This document shows positions 1 to 12,322 of a stretch of DNA of 64,000 bases, piece after piece (position 1 is the first letter of the stretch; each line of letters opens with the position of its first letter). The position numbers and the translations under genes are program-made. The notes below the pieces were generated by a model. The model was not told the DNA's origin. It saw only the letters and a program-made list of their open reading frames with translations, and ran no database searches. The DNA comes from Jaminaea rosea (Eukaryota > Basidiomycota > Exobasidiomycetes > Microstromatales). The stretch lies in assembly GCF_003144245.1 (NCBI RefSeq), contig NW_020289979.1, forward strand, positions 620,001 through 684,000, read 5' to 3'.

Positions 1-294
1 TTGTTCACCAACGAGGCGTCGTTGATGATGTCCAGCATACTGCAATCAGTGCGACGCCTCGGGCCGTAAAGCTCGCGTCAGTGCATCATCAGGCCAGAGG
101 GCACGACAGCAGCGGCCCTCGGACCATCACTTCTGCGCTTTGGCCCTCTGTGTCAACATCCGCCCATTGGCGGCTCGAGATTGGGCGCTACTGAGCCTTC
201 TTGCCTTCTCGATGATGGGATGCTGTCGCTCTGCCCGGACTCAAAGCAATCTCTTGGGCGTCCGCTACCATCCCTCACTGCATATCATACCACT
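1..294. other. Left edge, no assigned gene
   Basis: No complete gene is visible. On the minus strand an ATG at 38-36 opens a frame running off the left edge, but only 12 codons are seen and it could equally be an internal exon preceded by a CAG acceptor, so I do not call it. The rest is likely the promoter and leader of the secreted-protein gene at 295. The open frame of that gene extends upstream to about 181, with an additional in-frame ATG at 220, but the strong signal peptide favours 295. Confidence 0.3.
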
Positions 295-1032
295 ATGCTT
301 CTTCCTCGCGCCCATCACGCAATGTGGCTCCTCGTACTATGGTGGCTGTGCACCAGCCTGACGCTCGTCCACGCACAAACGCTGCAACCTCATCAGCCTC
401 CGAAGACTTCGTTCGAAGGCTTTTGCCCCGGTCGCCGGGCCCCACCGCTGAGACAGCGCACTTGTGCCCCTTTTTATTTCTTTGCAGCCTGTGGTCCTGC
501 GGAGCAAAATGACTGTCGATCGTCGCTGGAAAGCATCCTCGACGGCATTCGTGCGGATAATACGACGTGGGACTGTTTGACCAGCAATGAGGTGAACATC
601 GCCGGGGTCGAAACTCCCGTCGACGTCGTCGGCAACATTGCGATGTCGCCTGGTGTGGCTATGATGCTCCCGGTAGAGCTCAATGCTACGATGACGTCGA
701 CCAAGCAGAGGCCATTCAGCGGGCTAGGACCGAGCCCATCCGGCCTTAGATGCTCGTCGGGAGCAGGGTGTACCGCTTTGATCAAGCTCGAGTCGGCCGA
801 CGTGAAATGCCGAGCCCAAAACTACTTCAAGGTGCGCGATGTCCTGCTTTTGACAGCTCCGAGTCGCAATTGACCCCGTTATCTGCTTCTGTCGCTCCCT
901 CTCACGCAGAGATGGATGCAAGGTACAGGCTGGCAAGCCCTCGACTATCACTTTGGCGCGACGATTGCCAAATGCCTACGAAACGAGACCATCATCCCTC
1001 CGCCATGGATGCCCAATCAGACTCACTACTAA
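295..1032 (+). CDS. Small secreted cysteine-containing protein, unrecognised
   Basis: I read two exons, 295-831 and 910-1032, joined across a 78-base intron (GTGCGC donor, ACGCAG acceptor), giving 219 residues. The second exon stays open to a TAA and adds a cysteine plus two N-glycosylation sequons, which supports the splice. The N-terminus is a clear signal peptide: a short basic stretch, then a hydrophobic core rich in Trp and Leu, then a likely cleavage after VHA near residue 27. The mature part has about nine cysteines and four NxT sequons (NTT, NAT, NET, NQT), as expected for an extracellular disulphide-bonded glycoprotein. A pyrimidine-rich stretch ending in TTTGCAG near 485 could be the end of an additional in-frame intron. 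I do not recognise the family. A cell-surface or effector-like role is only a guess. It ends 144 bases from the convergent SPT6 stop. Confidence 0.55.
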
Positions 1033-1176
1033 GAGGCAGTGACGGAGAGGAGGCGAGGGGCGTACTCACAACATGCTATCATTCGTCAATGCCCATCATT
1101 TATTGAATTGTCAAGAGTTGCGAATGCGAGAGCGTACAGATGAATGAGACTCAGACGTGTCGAATCAGTCGCACCG

Positions 1177-4100
1177 CTACCAACCCGGAGGGGGCAGAGG
1201 TGCTCTCCCAGGAGGCTGAGGCGGTGCTCCTGGTGGCGGCCCAGGGTGAGCGTAGCCACCAAAGGCAGGCGGTCGACTCGGCGGAGGACCAGGGAAGGCT
1301 GGCGGTGGACCAGGAGCAGCAGCACCTCGCGCAGCCATGGGCGGTGGGCCAGGCGGAGGGGGAGGCTGCTGAGCACCGTAACCACCTGCTCGAGGAGTCA
1401 TGCTGCCTGAGCCGTAGACCGATGCGCCGGGCGGTGGCTGCTGACCGTATGCTCCGCCCGCGGGAGTCATACCGCCTGCTGCCATTCGGCTTGGCGTCAT
1501 ACCACCAGCATGCATCGGCGTGCGCGCTCCACTCGCCATGCCGTACGGCGTACGAGCGCCGCCGCCGTATGCAGTTGCCCCTCCCGCAGCGGGTGTGGCT
1601 CCACCACGAGCACCCGCAGCCATAGCAGTGTACTGCGTCTTGAACGCATTAGCGAGCGACGCAACGTCGGGCAGATGCTCAGCCTGGTGCAGCTTGAACC
1701 TTCCCGGCAACACCTTGACTGGCCAGTACTGGATCGGCGCATCTCGATTGGCTTTGAATCCCAGCTTGAAGCAGCCCGGATGCCTCGGGTCGAGACCGAA
1801 CGCATAGGTTGAACGCGTGGGGTTGGCCAAGCACCAATTGGTGAGGTATTGGTCCAGCTCTTGCTCATTGCCCTTATACTTTTCGTGGTTGACCATCATT
1901 TCGACCATCTTCGCCATTGGGTTGACATGGTTGACGATGAGCTCATCGAGATCATTGTACGTCACGTTCATCACACGCAGAATACGCCCAAGGGAGTACT
2001 CATTCTCCTTCTCGAGCTCGAGGACGTCCAGGTGCTGGTAGACGTTCTCGTCGACCTTCCATGTGACAGCGAGGTGGTCATTGCCCTTTGAGCTTGGGCG
2101 GACGAGCACAGCACCGCGGGGTTGATTGGCGAGGAACTCCTCAGCCTGCCCAGCCTTGAAGTTGCGGAAGTTCGGGTGCTTGATCACACGGCTGATCTTG
2201 CTGCGATTCTTGATCGCCTGGCGTTTGAATTCGGCTTGACGCTTGTCCTTCTCTGCTCGCTCTGAGTTCCAGTATCGCGGGTCGACCGCCACAGCCACGT
2301 TCTGGAGGCGGGAGGCCTCTGCCGCTGCAAGATGGGAGGGCTTGGCCGTGAGCTCGACTCGCAGCTGGTCTTTGTCTATGTCGATGATCTGCGCCTTGAG
2401 CGTCTGGTCGCGCTTAACAAGCTGGCGAGGCTTGGGAGGCTTTTGTCCTATCTGAGCATACTCTTCCAGCTCCATAGGCATGAGGTACTGCTCGTTGATG
2501 GTGCCTTCCATGCCACAGTCGAGACGGACGACGATGTGACCCGGAGCAATGGCCGCAACAGAGACATTAACGATAGACTCGCGGTCGAGCGTACGCGGTG
2601 TCTCGCCCGTGAGGATAATGAGCATCTCGTCTTGCGAGGGAAGCTTGAAGGGGCCACGAAGATCGCCGTAGGGCCTCAGCAGCTCGTCGGTGCACTGTTC
2701 AAGGGTGAGGCGCTTCCTCTCGCCATTCTTCTTCATCAAAACGTCGGCGTACGAGTCGATATCGAGCTCGCGGAGTCTGCGGCCCGCATCAGGGTCTTCG
2801 AGGAGCAGAGCGCACGGATGCGAAAGGTGCTCGCCCTCGAGGTCCTCCTCGTCCAAGTTGAGAGCATCAGCTGCCATCTTGCGTGCGTACTTGTAGTCCT
2901 CGGGGTGGATGCGAGTGCGGTCGAGAACGTCAGGCAGCAATTTCTCTTTCTCCGTCGCTTCGATCCTGTCGGGACGCAAGTTGAGGTCACTAGCAGTGAT
3001 CTTGAGCTGGAGGAAGGCGGCAGCGTTGACGAAGATCGGCCAGCTGAGAATCTGGTGGTCGAGCAGGCCGCGGCGGTTGACGACTGTGCCCTCGAGCTTC
3101 TGGCTGATAGCATCGACGAGGGCTTTCGCCTTGCGCGGGCCAAGGCCGCAGACGAAGGGGAGCAGCTGTCGATAGTACACATCGCCCACTGCCTTGTTGA
3201 GGTCGACACCGACTTCGTTGGCGCACGATACGATCGAACGCTCGAGATAGGTCCTCAGGCGATCCTTCGAGACTAGGCGCTGGTGCGCATCGAAATTGAT
3301 GGCCGTCAAGTCGTCGCCGAGGGAGGCGAATTCAAGCAAAGGGCTCTGAGCGTAGCGAGCGAGACCGACGCAGTATCGCTGCAGGGTCTTGAGCTCGGGG
3401 AATTCGGCGGCGGACCTCGCACTATGCTGGTAGAGACGAGCGGTATCGTCGTGGACGTAGGTGACGTCGATGGCCGCCTTATCGGTCTGGTCTGCGGAAA
3501 AGTTCTCCTCGACGATGATCCTGGCCTTGGCCTCCTCAGCTAGAGCCTCAAGATGCTGCTTGAGCTGCACAGTACGAGGACTGAATCCATTGACTACGAT
3601 TACGTCTGGCTTCAAGCGCACCAGGAGATTGACGAAGCGCTGACGGGGCGTGAGGAACTCGGGCGGCTCTTCGCCCCTCCTCTCGGCCTTGGCAATCTCG
3701 GCTTGCTGGGCCGTGTCCATCGCCGCTTGCTGCTCTGGCGTTGGCAGGTTGAGGTGATCAAAGGTCGCGTGCGATCGGAAGCGGCCGGCAGCGTCGAAGA
3801 AGACAGTAGCGACGGCGTCTTTGCGAGGATCGCCCTGACCGTGGGAGACGGCGAGGACTGAGGGAACCGACGTGCTCTTGGAGCCGTATCCATCTTCTCT
3901 GTCGTCCTCCTCGTCGTCCTCGTCGGGGAACCTGCGTCGAGCGATCATGCTACGGGACTCGAGGGGACGCGCGTCGAGTCTCTTGTCCAAGATGCTCTCG
4001 CAGGTACGGCAAAGCCATTCTGAGCACTCCTCCTTGAGCCACTCACGAACCCAGATGCGGCCGCTATTGATGAGGCCTTCCTCCAGCGCAGCCTTGACGA

Positions 4101-6677
4101 CATCACGGCGCAGTGCGTTCCACTTCTGGCTGACCTCACTGACACCCTCTGACGCGAAGGCTTGGTAGAGACGCTCTTCGAAATCGCGGTAGACCCCATC
4201 TGGAAGCTCAATCTCGACATTGACGAGATTGTCGCCCTCTGCTTGCAGGATGAGGAGATACTGCGTCTGCGAAGCGATAGGCTGAGCCGGCTGACGACCG
4301 CTGTACGACGCCGGGATTCTTGGGGGAGGCTCATTCGAAGTGAACTCGCGTACGGGTTTGTTCTCGAGATACTTGAAGTTCCAGAAGGGATGCTCCTCAT
4401 CGATCTTGATCGAGCCACGCTCCGTAGGTCTCACAGTGATTTGGGCGTGATCCTTGAAGAGCTGGCGAATCTCGCGCTTCATCATTGGCTCTCGGCTAAT
4501 CTCGCGAGTGATGATAACCTTGGCCAGATTCAAGGCCTGCTCTGCTGAGCGTGCTCCCGCTTCGGGGTTGACGAATTGCTCGGCCAGAACCTCAGGAGCG
4601 AGCGCGTCGTCGTCTGAGAAGTAGCGGCGAGCTGATGAGCCTGCTGCCAGGTTCTCTGAGAGCTCCGTTGAAGAGATGCCGAAGCGCTTCGCTAGCTCTG
4701 AGATGACAGTGTTCTTGAGAGCCTCGTAGCGGCCGAGGACGCTTGGTCGCTTAAAGCTGGTGACGCCCGTCGCAGCGAGAGACCCATTCAGAGCCCCAGA
4801 TGCTGCATCATGTGCAAAGCTCTCCTGCGCGTCACGCATCTTGTCGCCGTAACGCATGGTGAGCCATTCGGAGAGATCAGAAAGCTCCTCCAAGCTGGCC
4901 ACTCTGTCAAGCATGACCTCGAATTGAGCTTGCTGCGCGACGCCCAGCCCCAGACTGGAGCTGTCGTCGACGACGGCGATGCGCTCGAACGTCTTGTGGA
5001 TCGCCTCCTTCCGGCCATGTAGCGTCTTCCAACGGAAGGCGAGGCTGGTGACAGTGTGCAGCTCTCGACGCGTGAGGTAGCTGATGGGGCGGGGCCTGCC
5101 CGTCGCAGGATCGACGTAAGTCGTCTCGTGCGTGAGCTGATCTGATCGATGAGAGTAGAGGAAGGGCACCTCGAGGCGATCGAAGAGGACGTATTCGAGG
5201 ACCAGACGGATGGCTGCGAGCCACGGCTGTCGGAGGTGGAAGAACATGCCGCCAGGAGCGTTGAACTCGTTGCTGCAGCGGTTTGAGATTCGAGACGAAA
5301 CCCAGAGCGTGGCTCGGTCGAGATCGCTGCTCTCGATGGGAGCCTCTAAGAGCTTGAGACCTTCGTCGCCAGGGAGTGCGAGCTGGAAGCGCTCCGGCCA
5401 GTCGATGTGCTTGACTCGTTCGTCTGCCTCGGTGAGCATGCGCTCTTGAATTGCTGCAGGCTCGAAGACGTCCTTAAACTCGACCTTCTTCTTGCCCATG
5501 CCGTCCAAAGGTGCGCCGTCTTCATCAACCATTTCTTCGTCTTGGTCCGCCTCGTCTTCAGACAAATCACCCTTCTTGAAGGCCCATGCATAGTCCTGGC
5601 CATCGCCAAAGATGTCGTTGATCTCCTCCCAGGCGTCCTCGTCGATACCCGCTTTGTTGGGATCGAGTCCACCTGCGAAACGTCCACGACCTGCTCTCCT
5701 GGCAGCCTTCTCTGCCTTCTTTCGCTCCCTCTTCTCTCGTCGGCGCTCCTCTTTCTCCTCTTCATCCATGTCGGCCATGGCTTCGGCGTCATCACTGTCA
5801 TCATCGTCGTCGATGAAGTCATCCATGTCGTCTTCAGGGTACATGCCAGGAGGTGCGGCTCTTGATGTCGGCTGACCGGCGCGAGGACCCGACTTTTTCT
5901 GGCCGGCTGATCGGCGAATGACTTCTGCAGCGGAGGGCATGTCCTCGTCCTCGTCTTCGTCATCGACGGCCATGCGGCGGGAAGGAGCAGGTGCGCGATC
6001 GTCATCGTCATCGTCATCGTCTTCGAAGATGCGGGCGAGATCGCGTCGGTTGCGTGAGGAGCCCTCGGGCTCTGGCGAAGCAGATCCTCTACGGAAGCGC
6101 TTGCGCTGTGTGGGGAGGAGCGTGTGAGCTTGAAAGGGGCAAAGGGTGGATATGACAATGTCTTTGCTGTTCTCACCTGCTGCCTCCTGTTCCTGCCGGT
6201 GTTCTCTGCGACGAGGTCCAAGTCATCCTCATCGAGCCCATCATCCTCATCTTCCTGCTGTTGCTTCTTCTTTTTCCTGAGCTTCTTGACCCTCCTCTTC
6301 TTCTTTCTCCTCTTCTCCGCTTCGTCATCGTCGCTCTTTTCCTCGTCTTCCGTGTCGTCGACGATGAATCCCTCAGCGATGAGCCTTGCTTCTTCAGGGT
6401 CGTCCTCTTCCTCCTCACTCGAGTCACCTTCATCACCAGACCCAAAGACATTACCACCCTCTCGCATCAGGTCGACTCCATCATCATCGTCCTCTTCTTC
6501 GTCCTCTTCATCGTCGTTGATGACACCATCTCCTGGCCTGCGCTTTGGCTTCTCAAAGCCACGTTGAGGAGGCGCCTCTGATGCCGAGTCGGGCGATTGA
6601 GGTTGTTCAACTTCGCCTCCGCCTTCCTCGTCGTCCTGGAATTGGCGGGTGGGGAAGTCTGCCGGATCCTCATCCAT
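1177..6677 (-). CDS. SPT6: Transcription elongation factor and histone chaperone Spt6
   Basis: Exons are 6677-6177 and 6105-1177, with a 71-base intron (GTGAGA donor, CACAG acceptor), giving 1809 residues. The N-terminal 300 residues are extremely acidic with a Lys/Arg-rich patch, the usual Spt6 region binding Spn1/Iws1 and histones. Then follow the Tex-like core (helix-turn-helix and YqgF-like parts), a helix-hairpin-helix (GLGPRKAKALVDAI, about residue 1160), an S1 domain (about 1300-1370) and the tandem SH2 module (about 1450-1660, with the phosphate-binding RPSS segment). Spt6 travels with RNA polymerase II, binds its phosphorylated linker through the SH2 pair, and reassembles nucleosomes. 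The last 150 residues hold six TP motifs in a Gly-rich context (see findings) and a polyproline tail. Divergent from VPS55 across 313 bases. Confidence 0.97.
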
Positions 6678-6990
6678 GATGCAGAATGAAAGAGGATGAC
6701 AAGAGTGAGAGGTGTACTTCGCTCGTCACTGGGTGGAAATGAATGCCCCAGTGACCAATTGAGCAGAAGTGAGGTTGTGTTGTCGTTGGGAGGGAAGAGG
6801 AGAAGACGAAGCGGCAGACGACGACGACGTCAATCCTGCCTGCCACGCGCGCCGCTCGTTGAGCCCCCAGACGGAACTGGCTCACCAACTCGGGGTGGAT
6901 GCCGACGAGAGTCACAGCAGCCACATCGTCCTCATCATCTACGATTGATCTCCAACACCACGAAGATAGCCTGAGCAGCGCAAGCCCAAG
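6678..6990. promoter_or_regulatory. Divergent SPT6/VPS55 intergenic region
   Basis: These 313 bases separate two divergently transcribed start codons, so both core promoters and 5' leaders must lie here. I see no TATA box at a fitting distance. Direct CGA/GAC triplet runs lie near 6815-6832. Nothing else stands out. Confidence 0.5.
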
Positions 6991-7745
6991 ATGGCAGCAG
7001 GTCTCAAGAGTGAGTTGCGCAATGCCAGAGAGAGGACGTGCGACTAGAATGCAGGCCTATTGCTGACCATCCCCATGTCATGCAGCTATCATCCTGCTCA
7101 GCTTTGTGCTAGCCGTGGGCTTCCTCCTCGTCATCCTTTCTTGTGCACTGTGGGCCAACTGGCTACCGTTGCTAGTCGGTGAGTGCGACGTCTCATCGTC
7201 CTGACCATCTTATCCCGCAGCGAACTAACGCAGCAATGGCACTTTGCCCCGCCTCCGCCTCGACTAGCGCTCCTCTACGTCCTCGCTCCTCTGCCCAACA
7301 GCATCTGCGCCAAGTGTGCAGGAGCTGATGACTTCTCAGCAGACTACAACAGGTGAGTAGACGTCGGTGAGGCCTAAGGGTCATCGTCACCGCCAATTGC
7401 CTGCTCACCACCAATCATCCTCTACCCGCTCCGTGTCCATCGCCCGACCTCCACTCACGCAGCTCCTTCCTCGACTTTGGCAACTGGCTCACGTCCGTCA
7501 TGGTCGTATCAGGCTTTGCGCTGCCCGTCACACTGGCTCACTCGGGCGTCATCCACTCGATGGCCTGCATCATGTCCATGGTTGGCGGCGGGCTCGTCTA
7601 TGGTACCAGTGAGTCGCAGCACTGACGAGGACAAATGTTGCGGCATGTCGTTGTACTCACTCCCTCTGTCTCTCTCCCGGCCCAATCGCATGCAGTCCTG
7701 ACGTACTCTGGCTTCTTCAGCGAGGGGCAAGACGACTACTTCTGA
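6991..7745 (+). CDS. VPS55: Vps55 endosomal membrane protein
   Basis: Five short exons (6991-7009, 7086-7178, 7268-7352, 7463-7608, 7696-7745) join into 130 residues, close to the usual 120-140 of the Vps55/OB-RGRP (LEPROT) family. The first exon is only 19 bases. All donors are GTGAGT and all acceptors end in AG. Four hydrophobic membrane segments are visible (IILLSFVLAVGFLLVILSC; an ALLYVLAPLPN segment; a VMVVSGFALPVTLAHSG segment; a MACIMSMVGGGLVYGTIL segment). The family signature LAPLPN is present after helix two, and FLDFGNW precedes helix three. In yeast Vps55 forms a complex with Vps68 that controls endosome-to-vacuole sorting. No single reading frame shows the protein; the assignment rests on the spliced product. 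Confidence 0.95.
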
Positions 7746-8296
7746 TGGGCAAAGATACCATGCATTCCTTCTGTTGTCCCGCTCCTCTTCGTCCCCTGGT
7801 TTCGTGTCAATAGCATTGCAGTCCCGATCCATCGCCACCAGCACACTACCTAGCACGGGTCCACTCAGCGGCTTCCTATGGTCAATGTCGTCGCGTGTCA
7901 TATCGAGCTTCTCCCTGTGCTGGCAGCGACGATGCTGCGAATGTAACGTACTGCTGGGCGGCCTGCCGTTCCGTAGCCTTGCCCAGCGGCGGCCGCCTCA
8001 TTTGCCGGTCCGCGTCGCGAGCCGCGTCTTCGAGCGGGTTGGACGAGCTCGCGCGAAATCCAATCCTCGAGTTGAGAGATGTCGTCAGCTGTGTTGCTCT
8101 CTCCTCAGCTACAAGTCCTTCATCTATTCGCGGCTTGTTTCCAGACCATCATTCACCTTTACCCCTGCATTCCCTCAGACGGCATCACAACATCCATAGC
8201 AGCACATGCAGCTCGACCAAGACACGCCATAGACCAGCTGCACTCCCTTCCTCTCACTAGCACAGAAGCAAGCGCTTCCCTGGTCCTCGCCCCAGA
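7746..8296. other. VPS55-CDC45 intergenic region
   Basis: 551 bases between two genes on the same strand, holding the VPS55 3' end and the CDC45 promoter. Open frames here are short and of odd composition. I see no RNA gene or repeat. Confidence 0.4.
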
Positions 8297-10837
8297 ATGG
8301 TCCTCGTGCACCTTCCCACCTCTTCAACCTCCAGCAAGCCCCTGCCGTCAACAGCGAAGGACTACTCGCACGCCTACTACCACATCCTCCGATGCGCGAG
8401 AAGACAGTCAGCCACCTCGTCCGCTGCAGCGGGGGCTGTTCTTATCCTCGTAGCAACTGACGTCGACGCCCTCTGCGCTGCGAGAGCTCTGGCCAGACTG
8501 CTATCTGAAGATGAGATCATGTATCGCATTGCGCCCGTAGATGGATTCAGAACACTTCAGCGGATCGTTCAAGAGGATGTTGTGGGCAATGAGGATGTGA
8601 GTGCGCTCCGCTCCAAGGCTGCACGATGACCATCATGGCGCTGCTGATGCTGATGCTGATAACCTCATCCTCTGCCTCTCTCTTTTTCTCCCTCGCAGCT
8701 CCACTCGCTCATACTCCTCAATCTGGGCTCTCTGCTCTCCCTTCCATCCTACTTTGGCCCCGAAGCCCTACCACTCCCACCGTCAGCCAATGTCCACCTC
8801 ATTGACTCGCATCGCCCTTGGAACCTCGACAACCTCTTCGCGACCAATGAGATCATGGACAGGCTCTGGGTATGGGATGATGGAGATATTGTCGCCAGAA
8901 TGCAGAAGGAGCGCGAGGCGTACGAGACGCTCGAGTTCGAGGTGGACACCGACGAGGAGGAGGACGAAGATGATGATGAGGACGACAGCCAAGAGGCCAG
9001 CAGTGGTAGCGAGAGCGAGGATGGCGATCCTGACGACCTCGACAGCCCCTCAGGCAGCAAAAGGCGGCGTGTACGCACCATGTCGGCCAACGGCAGTCAG
9101 CTGGGCGACGATGAGGATAACGATGACGAGAGGGGAGGAGGACGATCACGCGCGTCTGCTAGCCGTTCTCCACCCCCACGTCGCCGGCGACATCGCAAAC
9201 GGGTATCCCGCTCACCTTCAGAAAGCAAGAAGGTCTCTCGCGAGCAGAAGGACATCTATCGTGCCATCCTCGCTCGTTACTACAATCGCGGCACAGGTCT
9301 AGGTATGAGCGTCGCAGGCATGCTCTTCGTCCTGGCCGAAGCCCTAGGCAGAGCAGAGAACGAGGGTCTTTGGCTCGCCATCCTTGGTCTCACATCGCAG
9401 TACCTCACAAATTCGATCCCTTCCGACTTATACGATGACTACGCCACTGGCCTTGCGTCGGACGTCATCGCTCTCAACCCACCAGTGGCCAGCACCTCTG
9501 GCCAAGCCGCCAATTCCCATCTGCCGAAGCCAGCATCGGCAGACGACGGCCGCATCCGTGTCATCAACGACGAACTCCGCTTCACCCTCTACCGTCACTG
9601 GTCCTTGGAGAGCGCTATGTATCACACCCCCTACGTGGCTGGCAAATTAGGCATCTGGCGGGAAAAGGGTCTCTCGAAGATACGCGGGCTTCTGGCAAAG
9701 ATGGGCTTCAGCCTCATTCACTCGAGGCAGCACTATAACAACATGCCGCTTGATTTGCGGAACAGTCTCACGGAGAGATTGGAAAGCATTGCCCCCGAAT
9801 ATGGACTGACGGATCTGGTCCTCAAGTCTTTCGTCCGCAGCTTCGGGTATCGGTCGAATCCGCTCTCCGCTATGGATTCCGTAGAGGGCTTGAATGCATT
9901 GCTGGTTGCGGCGACAGGACTGAGGGTGGAGGTGCAGGACGAAGCGCTCACCTTCACCGGCGCAGCGCCAACGAATACGGATCGAGGAGCATACCGCGGG
10001 CAGGGCACGCCCATCACTTCGGAGCTCTTTGGCGCAAAGAGGATGTGGAGCGTAGGCGGCGGAGGCAACAGTGCTGGCGATGGCAAGGAGAATCGCGCTC
10101 CAGGCGCAAATGGCGCCACAGGATCATCAGCAGACAACGGTGGGGACGCCAGTCTCGACGACGCAGCTCTTACAGCCCCGGCTGCGCAAAGCGAGACCTG
10201 GTCTCGCAACTTCTTCATTGCCTACTCTGCACTTGAGTCAAAGCGGTCTGCCTCCCTCCAGATGCTCAACTCTTCGCTCAGCCTGGCTCGCTCCCTCCAT
10301 TCAGCCATTTTGGACGTTGGAACTTCCCTCATCGACAAGCAGTCCATTCGCTCACTCAAATCTTTCCGCCTCGCCATCCTGCGTGACGGCCCGCATTTGG
10401 ACATCTTCTCGACTCAGCCGGCGATGCTTACCAGGCTGGGGCTGTGGCTGACAGACGCATTGAGGGATATCGTTAATGAGCAGGAGAGGAGGAAACAGGA
10501 GGCGAAGAAGGCGCGCAAAGCAGAGAAGAGGAGTGGACGCAAGGGCGCTTCTAGCCGGGACGAAGACGAGGAGGACAACTCTGCCGCAGGTCTTCAGTCC
10601 CTCCCCTTCGTCCTCTGTGCCCTCAACGCTACACGGGATCTCTATCTTGTCGTGGGGCTCATCGGCTCGCCCGACTTCGGGGATGTACAGCGTAATCGCT
10701 TTGGGCTGGCTTTCCAGGATGCGATTCGCAAGAGTGGGGCGAGGGCGAGGAGCGAGGGGTGGTTTGATACTACGGCGGTCGAGATTCGCAAAGAGGACTT
10801 GACGCCGTTCGTGGAGAGATTAGAGTTGAGGTCGTAG
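8297..10837 (+). CDS. CDC45: Replication initiation factor Cdc45
   Basis: Exons 8297-8596 and 8699-10837 are separated by a 102-base intron (GTGAGT donor, CTCGCAG acceptor) and give 812 residues. Near residue 50 is the ATDVDALCA segment, the DHH-like metal motif region that Cdc45 inherited from RecJ nucleases; further typical blocks are the LLNLGS segment opening exon 2, the IDSHRPWNLDNLF segment and the WDDGD segment. A long acidic, then Arg/Ser-rich insertion (about residues 165-280) separates the N-terminal core from the helical part, as in other Cdc45 proteins but longer here than the 570-650 residue human and yeast proteins. A second charged stretch lies near residue 700. Cdc45 joins Mcm2-7 and GINS to form the CMG replicative helicase. 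Confidence 0.95.
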
Positions 10838-12322
10838 TGCGGGAGGGTCTATCATTCATTCTTCTGACTGTGTAATGGTCATTGGCATTGCATCGATGTA
10901 GTCCACTCACGTTTTGACCGTCTTCGGAGTGGGGCGACGCGTCGTAACGCCCGTCTTGGCCCACCCGTCGAGGCCGGGTAAAGCCGACGCAGCAGGATCA
11001 GCCAGCAGGGGAGGTCCGTTTTCCCGAGGTCAAGAGGTCCGCTCGCGAGCCTGTATGGGTGTAATCATGCACTCGAGTCAGATGTCGATGGTCAGCATGC
11101 CTGTTGGACCGTCAACTGACGTCTAGTGTAACCTTAACCGGCCGGCTATCTGCTGCGCTAGTGATGAGCCAAGCCAACTCGGGGAGGGAGAGATGGAGAT
11201 GTCGGACCACTTCTCGTAACATCTTCTCAGCAGATAGATTCGATTTGAGCGACTGCTTGCTGTACCTGATGCCGCGATTGATCGATAATTGAATGGGCGT
11301 AGCGCTACCATACCGTGATCCCCGCTGGTCATCGTGAAGCAGCATGAGAGTGAAGCGCCCTCGCCGTGATGTGCTGCTCTGGCCTAGCCACTCGAGTCGG
11401 AGGGAGGGGGCACGGCCTCGTCGTCGACGCTCTCCCAAGCCACGATCACCCCTTGGCAGCGGGACGGCGGCTAGGAGAGAAAATCGGCGTGCACATCGAC
11501 GATCGCAGCTCACACGCTCGCACGCCTGACTTGGCCTTGGCCTGACCTGACTTGCTTTTTGGCCCGCTTCGACTCGACTTGACTCGGGCGACAGACGACA
11601 GACAGCGCTCAGCACCAGCTGAGCTAGAGAGAGCCTGCTCTTTTCCCCTCCGACGGGCAGATAAACGGGAAAGCAAGCGGCAGTCAGCAGCAGCCGACAA
11701 GCAGTCGACCAGCAGCAGCAGCGAGTGAGCGATCTCAAGTTCTATTGGTTCTTGTCGCTCCTGCACTGCACTCGAGCTCGCTTTCGAGCTCGCACTCTCG
11801 CACGCACTCACGCACAATCACCCGGCGACGTCGACGTCGACGTCGACGACAGCCAAAGACAAGGACATCATCGATCGATCGGACATCATCGCATTTGACG
11901 TACACGCCGCTTTGACCCGCCAGTGGGGAAAAACCGGTCCGGTGGATCGCTTTGCTTCTCTCTCACCTCTCTATCCATTCTCATCATCTTCATCTCGTCT
12001 CGAGCACTGTACCTTGCGGCGCCCCTCCTTCTTTCTCGATCAGGCGTCGTGCTGATTCCATCTGGCGCCGACAAAGTGACGAGGGCAACTCGACTCCCGA
12101 TCGCGTCGTCGATCGATCTGGCCAGATAGCGCCGACATTCGGTCGTCATCATCGTCATCTGCGCCTGGGCGGGCGCTCACCGGAGCGAGTAGCTCATTCT
12201 AGTCCACTTGATCCCAGCGAAGGGAGATAGGCGATCAGCTCGGCATCGTGTCGTTCTACTCGTAGTCACCATTATCGGCGCTCGTCAAAGGCAGCTACCG
12301 CATCGGCCCTCGCCGTGCGACG
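10838..12322. other. Long upstream region of the PAS-GATA gene
   Basis: These 1485 bases lack a recognisable gene on either strand. The minus-strand open frame at 11112-11738 has arginine/serine-rich composition and no motif. A pyrimidine-rich stretch at about 11951-12003 and a GTCGAC short repeat at 11825-11849 lie near the gene. The length suggests a long promoter or a long 5' leader with several upstream ATGs for the transcription factor at 12323; leader introns cannot be excluded. Confidence 0.4.
11825..11849. repeat. GTCGAC hexamer repeat
   Basis: A short palindromic hexamer (GTCGAC) is repeated about three times in tandem with flanking CGAC. It lies in the leader or promoter of the PAS-GATA factor gene. 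It may be simple-sequence slippage or a clustered binding site; nothing in the sequence decides. Confidence 0.5.

Noticed and set aside
2332-3276. 314-codon plus-strand frame opposite SPT6
   Set aside because: It is the antisense shadow of the conserved Spt6 core and shows no family features.
5346-6677. 443-codon minus-strand frame that seems to be a separate acidic protein
   Set aside because: Only its first 167 codons are real, as exon 1 of SPT6; beyond 6177 the frame runs through the intron and then out of the Spt6 frame.
11112-11738. 208-codon minus-strand open frame upstream of the PAS-GATA gene
   Set aside because: Arg/Ser/Leu-rich without any motif or splice support; it looks like a chance frame in GC-rich sequence.
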